DNA of 40,853 nucleotides from Chloroflexota bacterium (GTDB lineage: Bacteria > Chloroflexota > Limnocylindria > Limnocylindrales > CSP1-4). The position numbers were made by a program, and so were the translations under genes. How positions within the stretch are numbered: the stretch's first letter is position 1; each line of letters starts with the position of its first letter. This document shows positions 34,197 to 40,853 of the stretch, in pieces. Below the pieces are notes generated by a model. The model searched no databases, was not told where the DNA came from, and was given only the letters and a program-made list of their open reading frames with translations. Location of the stretch: assembly GCA_005889475.1 (NCBI GenBank), contig VBGT01000053.1, forward strand, positions 1 to 40,853, read 5' to 3'.

Positions 34197-35104
34197 GCGC
34201 CGCTCACCGTTGCCTCCAGCTCGATGCTGGCGACGTCCGGAAACGCCTCGCCGAACATCCGACCCGCGATCGCGCGGAACGCATCGACATCGCCCGTGGT
34301 GAGCTGGACGTGGTTCGCGCCTCCCGTCGCCGCGGCGGCGACGGCGGGACCGTCGGTGCCGCCGGGATCCGCGCGCGGCGCCTCGATGTCGTTGATCGAC
34401 AGGAGCTCGGCGAGCGCGGAGGCAGTGGCCGCCGCCGAATCCACGATCGCGATCCCCTCACCCGCCACGCTCCCGATCGCTGCCCGCAACAACGGGTAAT
34501 GGGTGCAGCCCAGCAGCAGCGTGTCCACCTTGGCAGATGGCGGCAGCGGGAACACGAACTCGCCGCTGGCGTCGCGCTCGCCGAGCAGCGGCGCGAGCGC
34601 TTCGCGCACGCTCGCCTCGACCTCGAGTCCGCTGAGCAGGCCTGCCTCGACCATCGGCACGAACGTGGGTGTCGCGTGCTCGTACACCTCGACCGCGGGG
34701 TTCTCGTCCTTGATCGCTGAGAAATAGGCGTGCGAGCGGATCGTCGCCGGCGTGCCGATGACGCCAACGCGACGGTTGCGCGTCGCCAGGGCCGCGGAGG
34801 TCGCGCCAGGCCGGATGACGCCGAGGATCGGCAGGTCGTAGCGGCGGCGGAGGTCGCCAAGCGCGATCGCCGTCGACGTGTTGCAGGCGACGACGACGGC
34901 CTTCACGTCGCGCTCGACGAGCGCGTCGATCGACTGGGTCGAGAAGGCGCGCACCTCCTCGTCGGGCCGGACGCCATACGGCGCTCGGGCGTTGTCGCCC
35001 AGGTAGATCGTGGACTCGTCGGGAGTGCGCCGGAGGATCTCGCGGAGGACGGTCAGGCCGCCCACTCCGGAGTCGAAGACGCCGATGGGTCGCGGATCAG
35101 TCAC
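34193..35104 (-). CDS. murI: glutamate racemase
   Basis: This 303-residue enzyme makes D-glutamate for peptidoglycan. It has IGVFDSGVGGLTVL at the N-terminus and the two catalytic cysteines C74 (VVACNTSTA) and C200 (LLGCTHYPLL). LGDNARAPYG and the IGTPATIRS segment are also typical. The GTG at 35102-35104 is preferred: GGAG lies about 11 nt upstream and the conserved domain begins at once. The longer frame to 35188 would overlap the previous gene by 38 nt. The 3' end carries a ~30-residue Ala/Gly insertion (GGTDGPAVAAAATGG). The genes after it follow with 4-nt overlaps. Confidence 0.93.
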   Translation of the reverse strand: MTDPRPIGVFDSGVGGLTVLREILRRTPDESTIYLGDNARAPYGVRPDEEVRAFSTQSIDALVERDVKAVVVACNTSTAIALGDLRRRYDLPILGVIRPGATSAALATRNRRVGVIGTPATIRSHAYFSAIKDENPAVEVYEHATPTFVPMVEAGLLSGLEVEASVREALAPLLGERDASGEFVFPLPPSAKVDTLLLGCTHYPLLRAAIGSVAGEGIAIVDSAAATASALAELLSINDIEAPRADPGGTDGPAVAAAATGGANHVQLTTGDVDAFRAIAGRMFGEAFPDVASIELEATVSGA

Positions 35105-35150
35105 CCGGGCGGATGCTCCTGCAATGTGCGCCTGAAGCTCGCCCGCGCGG

Positions 35151-36323
35151 TCAGCTGGCGGCGGCGAGGGCGGGGTGCTTGCCGCCACGCCCCGCTGTCG
35201 CGGCGACGCCGAACAGGTGTCGCGCGACCTCGAGCGTGTCCTGGCTCACGTTGGCATTGGGCTCCGCGGTGACGTACGGCGCGCCCTGGTTGCTGGCCGG
35301 CCCGACGACCTGGCCCTCCGAGCGGATCTTGAACTCGGGCTCGCGCCCCAGCGCGGTCCGCAGGTCGCTCGGGTCGATGCCCGCCGACGCGTCGGCGCGA
35401 TTCACGAGGTAGCGCACCTTGCTCGGCGGGTAGCCGATCCTCTGGAATGTCTCGGCCATCGCGATCGTGTTCCGGATGGTCGTCGCGTCGTAGGTCACGA
35501 TCTCGAGGATCGTGTCGGCCTGGTCGAGCAGCGCGAGGGTCAGTTCGTCGAGCCCGACGCCTGTGTCGACGAGCACCAGGTCGTACAGGCGGCGCATGAG
35601 CGAGATGGTCTTCTCGATGTCCCGGACGAGCACCATCTCGGCCATCTCGATCCGCGGCGGGGCGAGCAGGATGTCGACATCGGACGGGCCGCGCCAGAGC
35701 ACGTCGGCGAGATCCGTCTCGGAGATCCGGTCGGTCGGCAGGTCCAGCATCGAGGGCGCGTCACGCGGGGCGCGAAGCAGCCCGCGCAGGTCGCCGAACT
35801 GGATCGCCCCATCGATCAGCGCGGTCTTCAGCCCGAGCACCGACGCCGCGACGCCAAGATTGAAGGCGAGCGTCGTCTTGCCGACCCCGCCCTTCGGCGC
35901 GAACACGACGACGAGCTTGCTCGGGCCCTTGTCGGCGGACGCCGCCGCGGCCTTGTGCACGCCCGTGATCCGGCTCATGAGGTCGTAGCCGTTGAACGGC
36001 ATCGACAGGACCTCGTCGATGCCCTTGCCGACGTCTACCGACACCGGGTTCTGGGGCACGGTCAGGACGACCACCGGCACGCCGACCTTCAGGTCGTGCA
36101 GCTGCTTCACCACCTGCATGCCACGGAGCCGCCCCTGGAGCAGCGCGTCGACGACGATGACATCGGGCCGGTGCTCGGCGACACGGCCGGCGACGAGCGT
36201 CCCGTCCGCGACGATGTCCACGAGCCGGACCTGGCTCTGGGCGTTCAGCAGCCCCCGGACGTACTGCGCGACCTGCGGCACATCCTCGACGAGGAGCAGG
36301 CGAATCTGATCGGGAGCTGCCAT
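35151..36323 (-). CDS. receiver-like domain fused to TadZ/CpaE-like ParA ATPase (canonical P-loop)
   Basis: This 390-residue protein has the same layout as the one at 11575-12780. The receiver-like domain (1-125) keeps E13/D14, D59 (IVVDALLQG) and T88, but the conserved Lys is Met (LSMPF, M108), so normal phosphorylation signalling is doubtful. The ATPase domain (about 135-370) has the full ParA/MinD deviant Walker A KGGVGKTT (144-151), a LIDGAIQFGDLRGLL strand-loop like the paralogue's, and YDLVLVDTGVG as Walker B. Tad/CpaE proteins place pilus machinery; no tad genes are near, and murI follows after 46 nt. The ATG is 7 nt after a TACCGT box. Confidence 0.85.
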   Translation of the reverse strand: MAAPDQIRLLLVEDVPQVAQYVRGLLNAQSQVRLVDIVADGTLVAGRVAEHRPDVIVVDALLQGRLRGMQVVKQLHDLKVGVPVVVLTVPQNPVSVDVGKGIDEVLSMPFNGYDLMSRITGVHKAAAASADKGPSKLVVVFAPKGGVGKTTLAFNLGVAASVLGLKTALIDGAIQFGDLRGLLRAPRDAPSMLDLPTDRISETDLADVLWRGPSDVDILLAPPRIEMAEMVLVRDIEKTISLMRRLYDLVLVDTGVGLDELTLALLDQADTILEIVTYDATTIRNTIAMAETFQRIGYPPSKVRYLVNRADASAGIDPSDLRTALGREPEFKIRSEGQVVGPASNQGAPYVTAEPNANVSQDTLEVARHLFGVAATAGRGGKHPALAAAS

Positions 36324-36330
36324 CGCCGGA

Positions 36331-36336
36331 ACGGTA
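36331..36336 (-). promoter_or_regulatory. -10 box of the TadZ-like/murI operon
   Basis: TACCGT on the minus strand, 7 nt before the ATG; leaderless geometry. Confidence 0.5.
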
Positions 36337-36385
36337 CCACGGGTCCTCTCCCGTTCAGGCCGACCCCCTGACGTCCCCCTCAGGC

Positions 36386-37207
36386 TCAGGGTTTGCGAGC
36401 CACCAGGACGACCCGATCCGAGCCTGGCTCGAGTGGCCCCAGCTCGTGGTCACCGGCGAGCTGCTCCACCTCGAGACCCGCCGCCTGGGCGAAGCTCGCC
36501 AGCTCGTCGACGGTAATGAGGCGAAGCGCGTCGGCGCGAGTCCAGCGAGCCGGCGCGGCGCCCGGCGCGCCCTCTTCGAAGATCGTCGTGAGGGTCACCA
36601 GCCGGGTGGCGGGATCGAACCAGGCCGCGACTGTCTTCGTCACCTCGGAGCCCGTGTCGGGGTCGGTGCGCAGCCACTCCAGCGAGAGCCGGCCATCGAA
36701 CGCGACAAGGTCCGCTGGACTCGGCTGCCACGCGTCGACGACCGCCACGCCGCCCGGTGCGAGGAGGTTCGCCATCGCCGCGAGCGCCGCGCGCTGCCCA
36801 TCCGCACCGGCGAGGAGGAGGACCGAGTTCAGGCCCAGGATGGCGAGGCGATACGGCCCCGCCGCCCGTACCGCCGCGTTCCCGGGTGCCTCGACCAGGT
36901 CGCCTTCGACAAGGTCGAGATTTCCCGAGCCTGCCGCCTCTCGCCCGGCCTGCGCGCCAGCCGCCCCGATCCTGGCACGAGCCCGGGCGAGCATCGCCGG
37001 CTCGATGTCGAGGCCGACGACATGGTGCCCATCCGCCGCCAGCGCAGCCGCGATCCTGCCGGTGCCGACGGCGAGCTCCAGGATCGGCCCTCCGGTGCGC
37101 CGGGCGAGCGCCCGATACAGTGCGACGTCGCCCGGATCCTCGGCGAGGTCGAGGTCGTAGAGCCGCGCCAGTGCGCTGGCCTCCCTTTCGACGTTCGCCG
37201 GTGCCAT
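36386..37207 (-). CDS. class I SAM-dependent methyltransferase
   Basis: This 273-residue protein has a Rossmann methyltransferase fold: motif I ILELAVGTGRIAAALA (about 42-57), the acidic end of strand 2 VVGLDIEPAML, LDLVEGDLVE and LAPGGVAVVDAW. The C-terminal beta-rich part (LSLEWLRTDPDTGSEVTKTV; RLVTLTTIFEE) resembles small-molecule methyltransferases of the UbiE/BioC-like group. The substrate is unknown. The ATG lies 7 nt after a TAGCAT box, and a GAAC-N4-GTTC palindrome lies 20 bp upstream of that box, so DNA-damage control is possible. It is followed by the independently promoted TadZ-like operon. Confidence 0.85.
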   Translation of the reverse strand: MAPANVEREASALARLYDLDLAEDPGDVALYRALARRTGGPILELAVGTGRIAAALAADGHHVVGLDIEPAMLARARARIGAAGAQAGREAAGSGNLDLVEGDLVEAPGNAAVRAAGPYRLAILGLNSVLLLAGADGQRAALAAMANLLAPGGVAVVDAWQPSPADLVAFDGRLSLEWLRTDPDTGSEVTKTVAAWFDPATRLVTLTTIFEEGAPGAAPARWTRADALRLITVDELASFAQAAGLEVEQLAGDHELGPLEPGSDRVVLVARKP

Positions 37208-37214
37208 TGCACCG

Positions 37215-37220
37215 ATGCTA
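37215..37220 (-). promoter_or_regulatory. -10 box of the methyltransferase gene
   Basis: TAGCAT on the minus strand, 7 nt before the ATG; leaderless geometry. Confidence 0.5.
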
Positions 37221-37238
37221 GCGGTCGGCGATCAGCCC

Positions 37239-37254
37239 CTGAACTGGAGTTCGC
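37239..37254. promoter_or_regulatory. LexA-box-like palindrome upstream of the methyltransferase
   Basis: The core GAACTGGAGTTC (37241-37252) is GAAC-N4-GTTC. It spans roughly -34 to -45 relative to the predicted start of transcription, i.e. the -35 region. The flanks fit the full LexA consensus less well than the mrfA site. Confidence 0.4.
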
Positions 37255-37275
37255 GCCCGTGGCATCACGATCGGG

Positions 37276-38391
37276 CTAGCGCCGCGCGGCGGCGCCTCGC
37301 TTGGTCCCCACGAGGCCTGCGAAGCGGACTGCGTTGCCCGCGCGGCGCTTCACGGCCAATGCGGAGATTGCCTCGAGCGCGCAGCGGTTGGCGAGCATCG
37401 CGGTCGACTCGGCCCAGTCGTACGGTGGCGAGACCTCGACGATGTCCATTCCCGCGAGCTCGACTCGCCCGACGATGCGCCGGATGGCCCGCAGCAGCTC
37501 GCGCGGAAGCATCCCACCCGGCTCGGGCGTGCCCGTGCCCGGCGCCGAGCCCGGATCGACGACGTCGATGTCGACCGACAGGTAGATCGCGTCCGGACCG
37601 TCGAGCGCCTCCGTGATCGCGTCGTCGATGACGGATTCCGCGCCGCGGGCCTCGATCTCGGTCATGAGGTGCCAGCGCAGGTCGTGCTCGTGCATCCAGT
37701 CGAGGACCTCGGCCGGCGGCCAGTAGCCGCGCAGCCCGACCTGCACGAAGTTGCGACCGAGGACGGCACCTGATTCGATGAGGCGGCGCATCGGCGAGCC
37801 GTGCCCGGCGAGCTGGCCGTAGGTGTCCGGGGCCGTGTCGGCGTGGGCGTCGAAGTGGACGATGCCGATGCTCCCCGGCCGGCGGACCTCGGCGACCGCG
37901 CTCGCGCTCGGCCAGGTGATCGAGTGGTCGCCGCCAAGCACGATCGGGATCGCGCCGGTCGCCGCGACCTCGCGGACCTTGCGGTAGATCATCGCGTGGC
38001 CGCGCTCGTAGTTCGCGGGGACGACGTTCGCATCGCCCGCGTCGACGACGGTCAGCTCCTCGAACGGGCGAACGTCGAGCTGCAGCGAGTTGAACCCGCC
38101 CGCGGTGTACTGGGCCTCGCGGATGGCACGCGGCCCGAAACGGGCGCCCGGGCGGTGCGTGACCATGTCGTCATACGGTGCGCCGACGATGGCGACGTCT
38201 ACGCCGCGCGCCTCGAGCTCAGCGGGCGCCGTGATCCAGGGCAGCTTCGAGAACGTCGTCGGCCCGACGTACGTCGGCAGGTCGAAGTCAGAGTAAACCT
38301 CGAACTCGCGGTCCCAGCCCCACTGCCGGCCGAACGTGCGGTCGCCGGGATGGGCGCCATCGGCAGGTGTGCGGGATTGGCGCTTGGTCAC
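37276..38391 (-). CDS. agmatinase/ureohydrolase family protein
   Basis: GTG 38389-38391 is chosen because GGAGGA sits 5 nt upstream (371 residues). The manganese ligands of the arginase/agmatinase family are all present: H156 (GGDHSI), D181, H183 and D185 (FDAHADT), and D274 and D276 (SVDIDVVDP), followed by GTGTPEPGGM. The family hydrolyses guanidino groups to urea. The protein is ~60 residues longer at the N-terminus than classical agmatinases (WGWDREFEVYSDFDLPTYVG), a feature shared with guanidinobutyrase- and guanidine hydrolase-like members, so the substrate may be agmatine, guanidinobutyrate or another guanidine. A ~90-nt leader precedes it; no guanidine riboswitch motif was recognised there. 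Confidence 0.88.
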   Translation of the reverse strand: MTKRQSRTPADGAHPGDRTFGRQWGWDREFEVYSDFDLPTYVGPTTFSKLPWITAPAELEARGVDVAIVGAPYDDMVTHRPGARFGPRAIREAQYTAGGFNSLQLDVRPFEELTVVDAGDANVVPANYERGHAMIYRKVREVAATGAIPIVLGGDHSITWPSASAVAEVRRPGSIGIVHFDAHADTAPDTYGQLAGHGSPMRRLIESGAVLGRNFVQVGLRGYWPPAEVLDWMHEHDLRWHLMTEIEARGAESVIDDAITEALDGPDAIYLSVDIDVVDPGSAPGTGTPEPGGMLPRELLRAIRRIVGRVELAGMDIVEVSPPYDWAESTAMLANRCALEAISALAVKRRAGNAVRFAGLVGTKRGAAARR

Positions 38392-38487
38392 GTCGATCCT
38401 CCGGGGCCGGGCCGCGAGTGGTGCGGGCCGCCGGGTAGCTTCGACGCCGCCGGTTCGGATCCGCCGTCCAGCGGGGCGCCAGGCCGC

Positions 38488-38493
38488 ATCGTA
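38488..38493 (-). promoter_or_regulatory. -10 box of the ureohydrolase gene
   Basis: TACGAT on the minus strand, about 96 nt upstream of the GTG start. This gives a long G/C-rich leader ending in CGGAGGA. The same hexamer precedes the other leadered unit at 17232. Confidence 0.4.
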
Positions 38494-38529
38494 GCACCGG
38501 GCCGGCGCCCGCTCGGACCTACCCAATCG

Positions 38530-38937
38530 TCACGCGCGATTGGCACCGCCGGCCGTCAGCGTGATCTCGGCGACGAGCGCGAGGGCGACCAGGAACAGCC
38601 CGATCTGGGGCTGGAACACGCCATTGATGCGCATCACGACGAACACCGCCACGAGGATCCCGACCCACGCTCCGCGGCGCGTCGCGCGGAGCCAGTCGCC
38701 GCGATACGCGATCCTCCGATGGCGGGCGAAGCTGATGAGCCAGATCAACGGCGCTGCCGTGAGCCCGGTCGCGATCCCGAGCGCGAGGGCACCGATGAAC
38801 CCGGCGCGTGGATCTGCGAGCGGGTCGATGGTCAGGCCGATGGTGAGGACGACGGCCCAGGCGATCCCCGCCGCGCCGAGGAGCCCGAGCGCGACGCGTC
38901 GGTTCCGATCCAGCGGGCCGGAGTCCACGTCGCTCAC
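38530..38937 (-). CDS. small integral membrane protein of unknown function
   Basis: This 135-residue protein has four likely membrane segments: about 15-36 (VALGLLGAAGIAWAVVLTIG), 45-70 (FIGALALGIATGLTAAPLIW), 88-103 (AWVGILVAVFVVMRI) and 108-128 (IGLFLVALALVAEITL). A basic cytoplasmic loop (ARHRRIAYRGDWLRATRRG) separates helices 2 and 3. The GTG start overlaps the HAD hydrolase stop by 4 nt. I recognise no family. The ureohydrolase follows 138 bp downstream with its own promoter. Confidence 0.75.
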   Translation of the reverse strand: MSDVDSGPLDRNRRVALGLLGAAGIAWAVVLTIGLTIDPLADPRAGFIGALALGIATGLTAAPLIWLISFARHRRIAYRGDWLRATRRGAWVGILVAVFVVMRINGVFQPQIGLFLVALALVAEITLTAGGANRA

Positions 38938-39758
38938 CGCGGCTCCAGGCGCTCGTCCAGGTCGGACAGCTCGTCGATGACGAGGTCAGGCTCGACACGC
39001 GCATCGCCGTCGTCGTCGTCGCCGGGCTGGGATGTCGGGAGCGGGGTGTCGAGCTGCCGGTTCAGCAGATACGCAGTACGCCAGCCGGCGCGATGCGCGC
39101 CAATGACGTCGGCGGCCCAGTCGTCGCCGACGTGGAGGATCCGTCCGTCGACGGGTCCGTCGATCCCGAGCGCCGCCTCGGCCGCCCTGAAGATCGAGAC
39201 GTGAGGCTTGATCGTCCCGACTCGCTGCGAGACGACGATCGCCCGCAGGTGCGGCGTCCAGCCCTGCGCGTCGGCGAACCGGTCGACGGTGAGCGCGAGC
39301 GGCCAGTTGGACAGGATCGCAAGCGGGAAGCCGCGACCGGCGAGGTGCTGGATCGTCGCCGCGGCGTCGGCCACCGGCGAGATCCGGTGGATGAACGCGC
39401 CGCTGTATGCGTCGACCACGTCATCGACCTCGCCTGGGCGGACGCGTGCGGTGGCGGCGGCGTCGTCCCACCGCTCGTCAACCGGCGGCGGCGCCATGCC
39501 GCGCAGGCGAGCGAGCACGCGAACGGCCCGTTGCCCGACGTCGACCTCGCGGAACAGCGGAACCTCCTCGCGGAACTGGCGCTCTCGCTCCTCCGCCCAG
39601 GTCGCGAGGAACGCCGGCCGGTCATGCACGATCCCGCGCCGGGCCAGGACCTCGCTCGTCTCCTCGACCACGCCGCGGAGTCCCTGCCGGTCCACGCGCA
39701 CGAGCGTGTTCCCGAAGTCGAGGGTGATCGCGGCGACGGCGATCCGCTCGGCGGCCAC
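38934..39758 (-). CDS. HAD superfamily hydrolase
   Basis: From GTG 39756-39758 (2 nt after the nuclease gene stop) the protein has 274 residues. HAD motifs are I LDFGNTLV (nucleophile D14), II LAILSNW, III Lys in GTIKPHVSIF and IV HVGDDWAADVIGA. An all-helical C1-type cap lies between motifs I and II. In motif I the usual DxD is D-F-G: the acid/base Asp at +2 is Gly, as in haloacid dehalogenase and phosphonatase branches, which lack it. Simple phosphatase activity is therefore uncertain. The C-terminus is an Asp-rich extension (PGDDDDGDARVEPDLVIDE). Confidence 0.87.
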   Translation of the reverse strand: MAAERIAVAAITLDFGNTLVRVDRQGLRGVVEETSEVLARRGIVHDRPAFLATWAEERERQFREEVPLFREVDVGQRAVRVLARLRGMAPPPVDERWDDAAATARVRPGEVDDVVDAYSGAFIHRISPVADAAATIQHLAGRGFPLAILSNWPLALTVDRFADAQGWTPHLRAIVVSQRVGTIKPHVSIFRAAEAALGIDGPVDGRILHVGDDWAADVIGAHRAGWRTAYLLNRQLDTPLPTSQPGDDDDGDARVEPDLVIDELSDLDERLEPR

Positions 39759-39760
39759 CC

Positions 39761-40853
39761 TCAGGTCGCGACGCTCGACGGACAGATGTCGCGGAACGGG
39801 CAGTACATGCAGCTCAGGGCGCTCGGCCGGGGCGTGTAGTCGCGGGCACGGATGCCCGAGGCGGCCGTTGCGATCCGGCTCCGTGCCTTCTCCAGCCGTG
39901 CTGGCTCGACGTCGGCCCGCCCGACGAGCCCGGTGTCCAGGAAATGGAGCTGGACCGCGTCGGGTAGCCGACCCGTCATCGCTTCGTAGGCCATGGCGTA
40001 GATCTGGAGCTGGAGCGAGTCCCGTGCCCGCTGCCGGGCAATCGCCGGGTCGCGGACGTCGCTCGTCTTGTAGTCGGTGATCGTCACCTCCTCCGGGCCG
40101 AGGAGCTCGAGCATGGGTTCGATCACGTCCGCCCGGAGCACCGACGGCGCGTCGGCGACTTCGCGAACGGCGCCCGTCACCTCGGCCGACGGCTCGGCGA
40201 GCGGCACGATATCGACGCGGTCGAAGCGGCCCCGGACCCGGTTGCCGCCGAGGGCGAAGGCGAACTCGCGCTCGACCCACGCCGGAACGACCGCGCCCGG
40301 CTGGAGCTGTGTCTCGCGGAATCGGCGCAACGCGCCGCGGCCGGCCTCGAGGCGAGCCATCTCATGCTCGCGGGAGATGAAGCCTTCGTTCGACCAGGCC
40401 TTCTCGAAGACACCGATGAGCTCCTCCTCGGTGAGCGGCTTGCCGCGCGCCTGCGACCGGTGGAACTCCTGGACCGCCTGGTGGAGCGCCGCGCCGTAGA
40501 CCATCGAGTGGTGCGGCGTCGTCGGCACCCGGACGACCTGGCGGTACTTGTACCGGAGCGGGCAGGTCAGGTAGTCGTCGATGGCCGAGTGGCTGAGCGT
40601 CAGCGGTCCGTCGATCGGGAGTCGCTCCGCCTCCGGCGGCCCTGGAGCCGGCTCTGCCGCGGCGATGCGCTCCAACGGCCCCGAGCCGTGGGTCGTCGAC
40701 GGGAACGCTTCACCGCGGAAGCCCGCCGTCGGCAGGTCCAGCGCCTCGATGACGAACGGCGACACCCGCCGGGCACGACCGCTCGGCGACTCGGTGGCGT
40801 GGCTCAGGATCAGCTCGTCCCGGGCGCGGGTCATCGCCACGTAGAAAAGGCGC
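39761..40853 (-). CDS. UvrD/RecB-type helicase-nuclease, C-terminal part (partial)
   Basis: The frame enters at the window edge in helicase motif VI (RLFYVAMTRARDEL), so the 5' part lies outside. After a linker comes a PD-(D/E)XK nuclease of the RecB/AddB/AdnB kind: LSHSAIDDYLTCPLRYKYR, GRFDRVDIVP (catalytic Asp), VTITDYKTSDV (Asp and Lys) and LQLQIYAMAY. Four cysteines, one in LTCPLR and three in CMYCPFRDIC near the end, match the iron-sulfur cluster that staples such nucleases. These proteins process double-strand breaks for recombination. The visible part resembles AdnB or Chloroflexota UvrD-nuclease fusions. Confidence 0.9.
   Translation of the reverse strand, partial: RLFYVAMTRARDELILSHATESPSGRARRVSPFVIEALDLPTAGFRGEAFPSTTHGSGPLERIAAAEPAPGPPEAERLPIDGPLTLSHSAIDDYLTCPLRYKYRQVVRVPTTPHHSMVYGAALHQAVQEFHRSQARGKPLTEEELIGVFEKAWSNEGFISREHEMARLEAGRGALRRFRETQLQPGAVVPAWVEREFAFALGGNRVRGRFDRVDIVPLAEPSAEVTGAVREVADAPSVLRADVIEPMLELLGPEEVTITDYKTSDVRDPAIARQRARDSLQLQIYAMAYEAMTGRLPDAVQLHFLDTGLVGRADVEPARLEKARSRIATAASGIRARDYTPRPSALSCMYCPFRDICPSSVAT

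Noticed and set aside
38392-38487. Guanidine riboswitch in the ureohydrolase leader
   Set aside because: The leader is G/C-rich, but none of the conserved guanidine-I, -II or -III sequence motifs could be found.

Overview
The window is a gene-dense, very G+C-rich stretch of bacterial chromosome. Almost everything lies on the minus strand; only the mrfA-mrfB pair (25598-29673) and one small gene (30416-30751) are on the plus strand. There is no phage, plasmid or insertion-sequence gene and no rRNA. Gene content (MurJ, three FemAB-like proteins, MurI, a septum-initiator protein, a DUF2342 zincin, the NfeD/slipin pair, two receiver-ParA/TadZ-like fusions, MrfAB) together with many GTG/TTG starts suggests a high-GC monoderm-type lineage. 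My best guess is Chloroflexota (Limnocylindria-like), with deep Actinomycetota as the alternative. This placement is inference; no marker here is decisive.

Layout. 1-11508 (minus): comM and dprA (DNA processing), a small acidic unknown, topA, xerC, murJ and three consecutive femAB-like genes, the last cut by the window edge. The dprA-topA-xerC order is the conserved one known from Gram-positives. 11575-15132: nfeD, slipin and a receiver-TadZ-like ATPase, probably one operon. 15322-17202: zinc ribbon, prephenate dehydrogenase, NUDIX. 17248-18433: pyrophosphatase and 2',3'-cyclic phosphodiesterase. 18690-21208: M20 dipeptidase and a DnaB-like helicase domain protein. 21319-25473: ftsH, tRNA(CAT), a class III adenylate cyclase with a MerR-like N-terminus, and a FtsB/DivIC-like protein. 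25598-30368: mrfA-mrfB, overlapping a convergent PfkB kinase. 30416-36323: a small acidic protein, then an operon of TadZ-like ATPase, murI, DUF2342 zincin, hydroxyacid dehydrogenase and ychF. 36386-40853: methyltransferase, ureohydrolase, membrane protein, HAD hydrolase and the C-terminus of a UvrD/RecB-type helicase-nuclease.

Expression logic visible in the DNA. Eight transcription units have a TAnnnT box 6-8 nt before the start codon, the geometry of leaderless mRNA. Inside operons, ten gene pairs are joined by exactly 4-nt RTGA/TTGA overlaps. The only two GAAC-N4-GTTC palindromes I found in the window lie at the mrfA start and just upstream of the methyltransferase promoter, suggesting LexA/SOS control.

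The most novel item is a pair of roughly 160-bp non-coding elements (15257-15425 and 18481-18637). Each has a ~34-nt unit arranged forward, spacer, forward, reverse, with extensive complementarity and diverged inner sequence. They look like a MITE/REPIN-like repeat family or a structured RNA that I do not recognise; one copy appears to have altered the C-terminus of the NUDIX gene.
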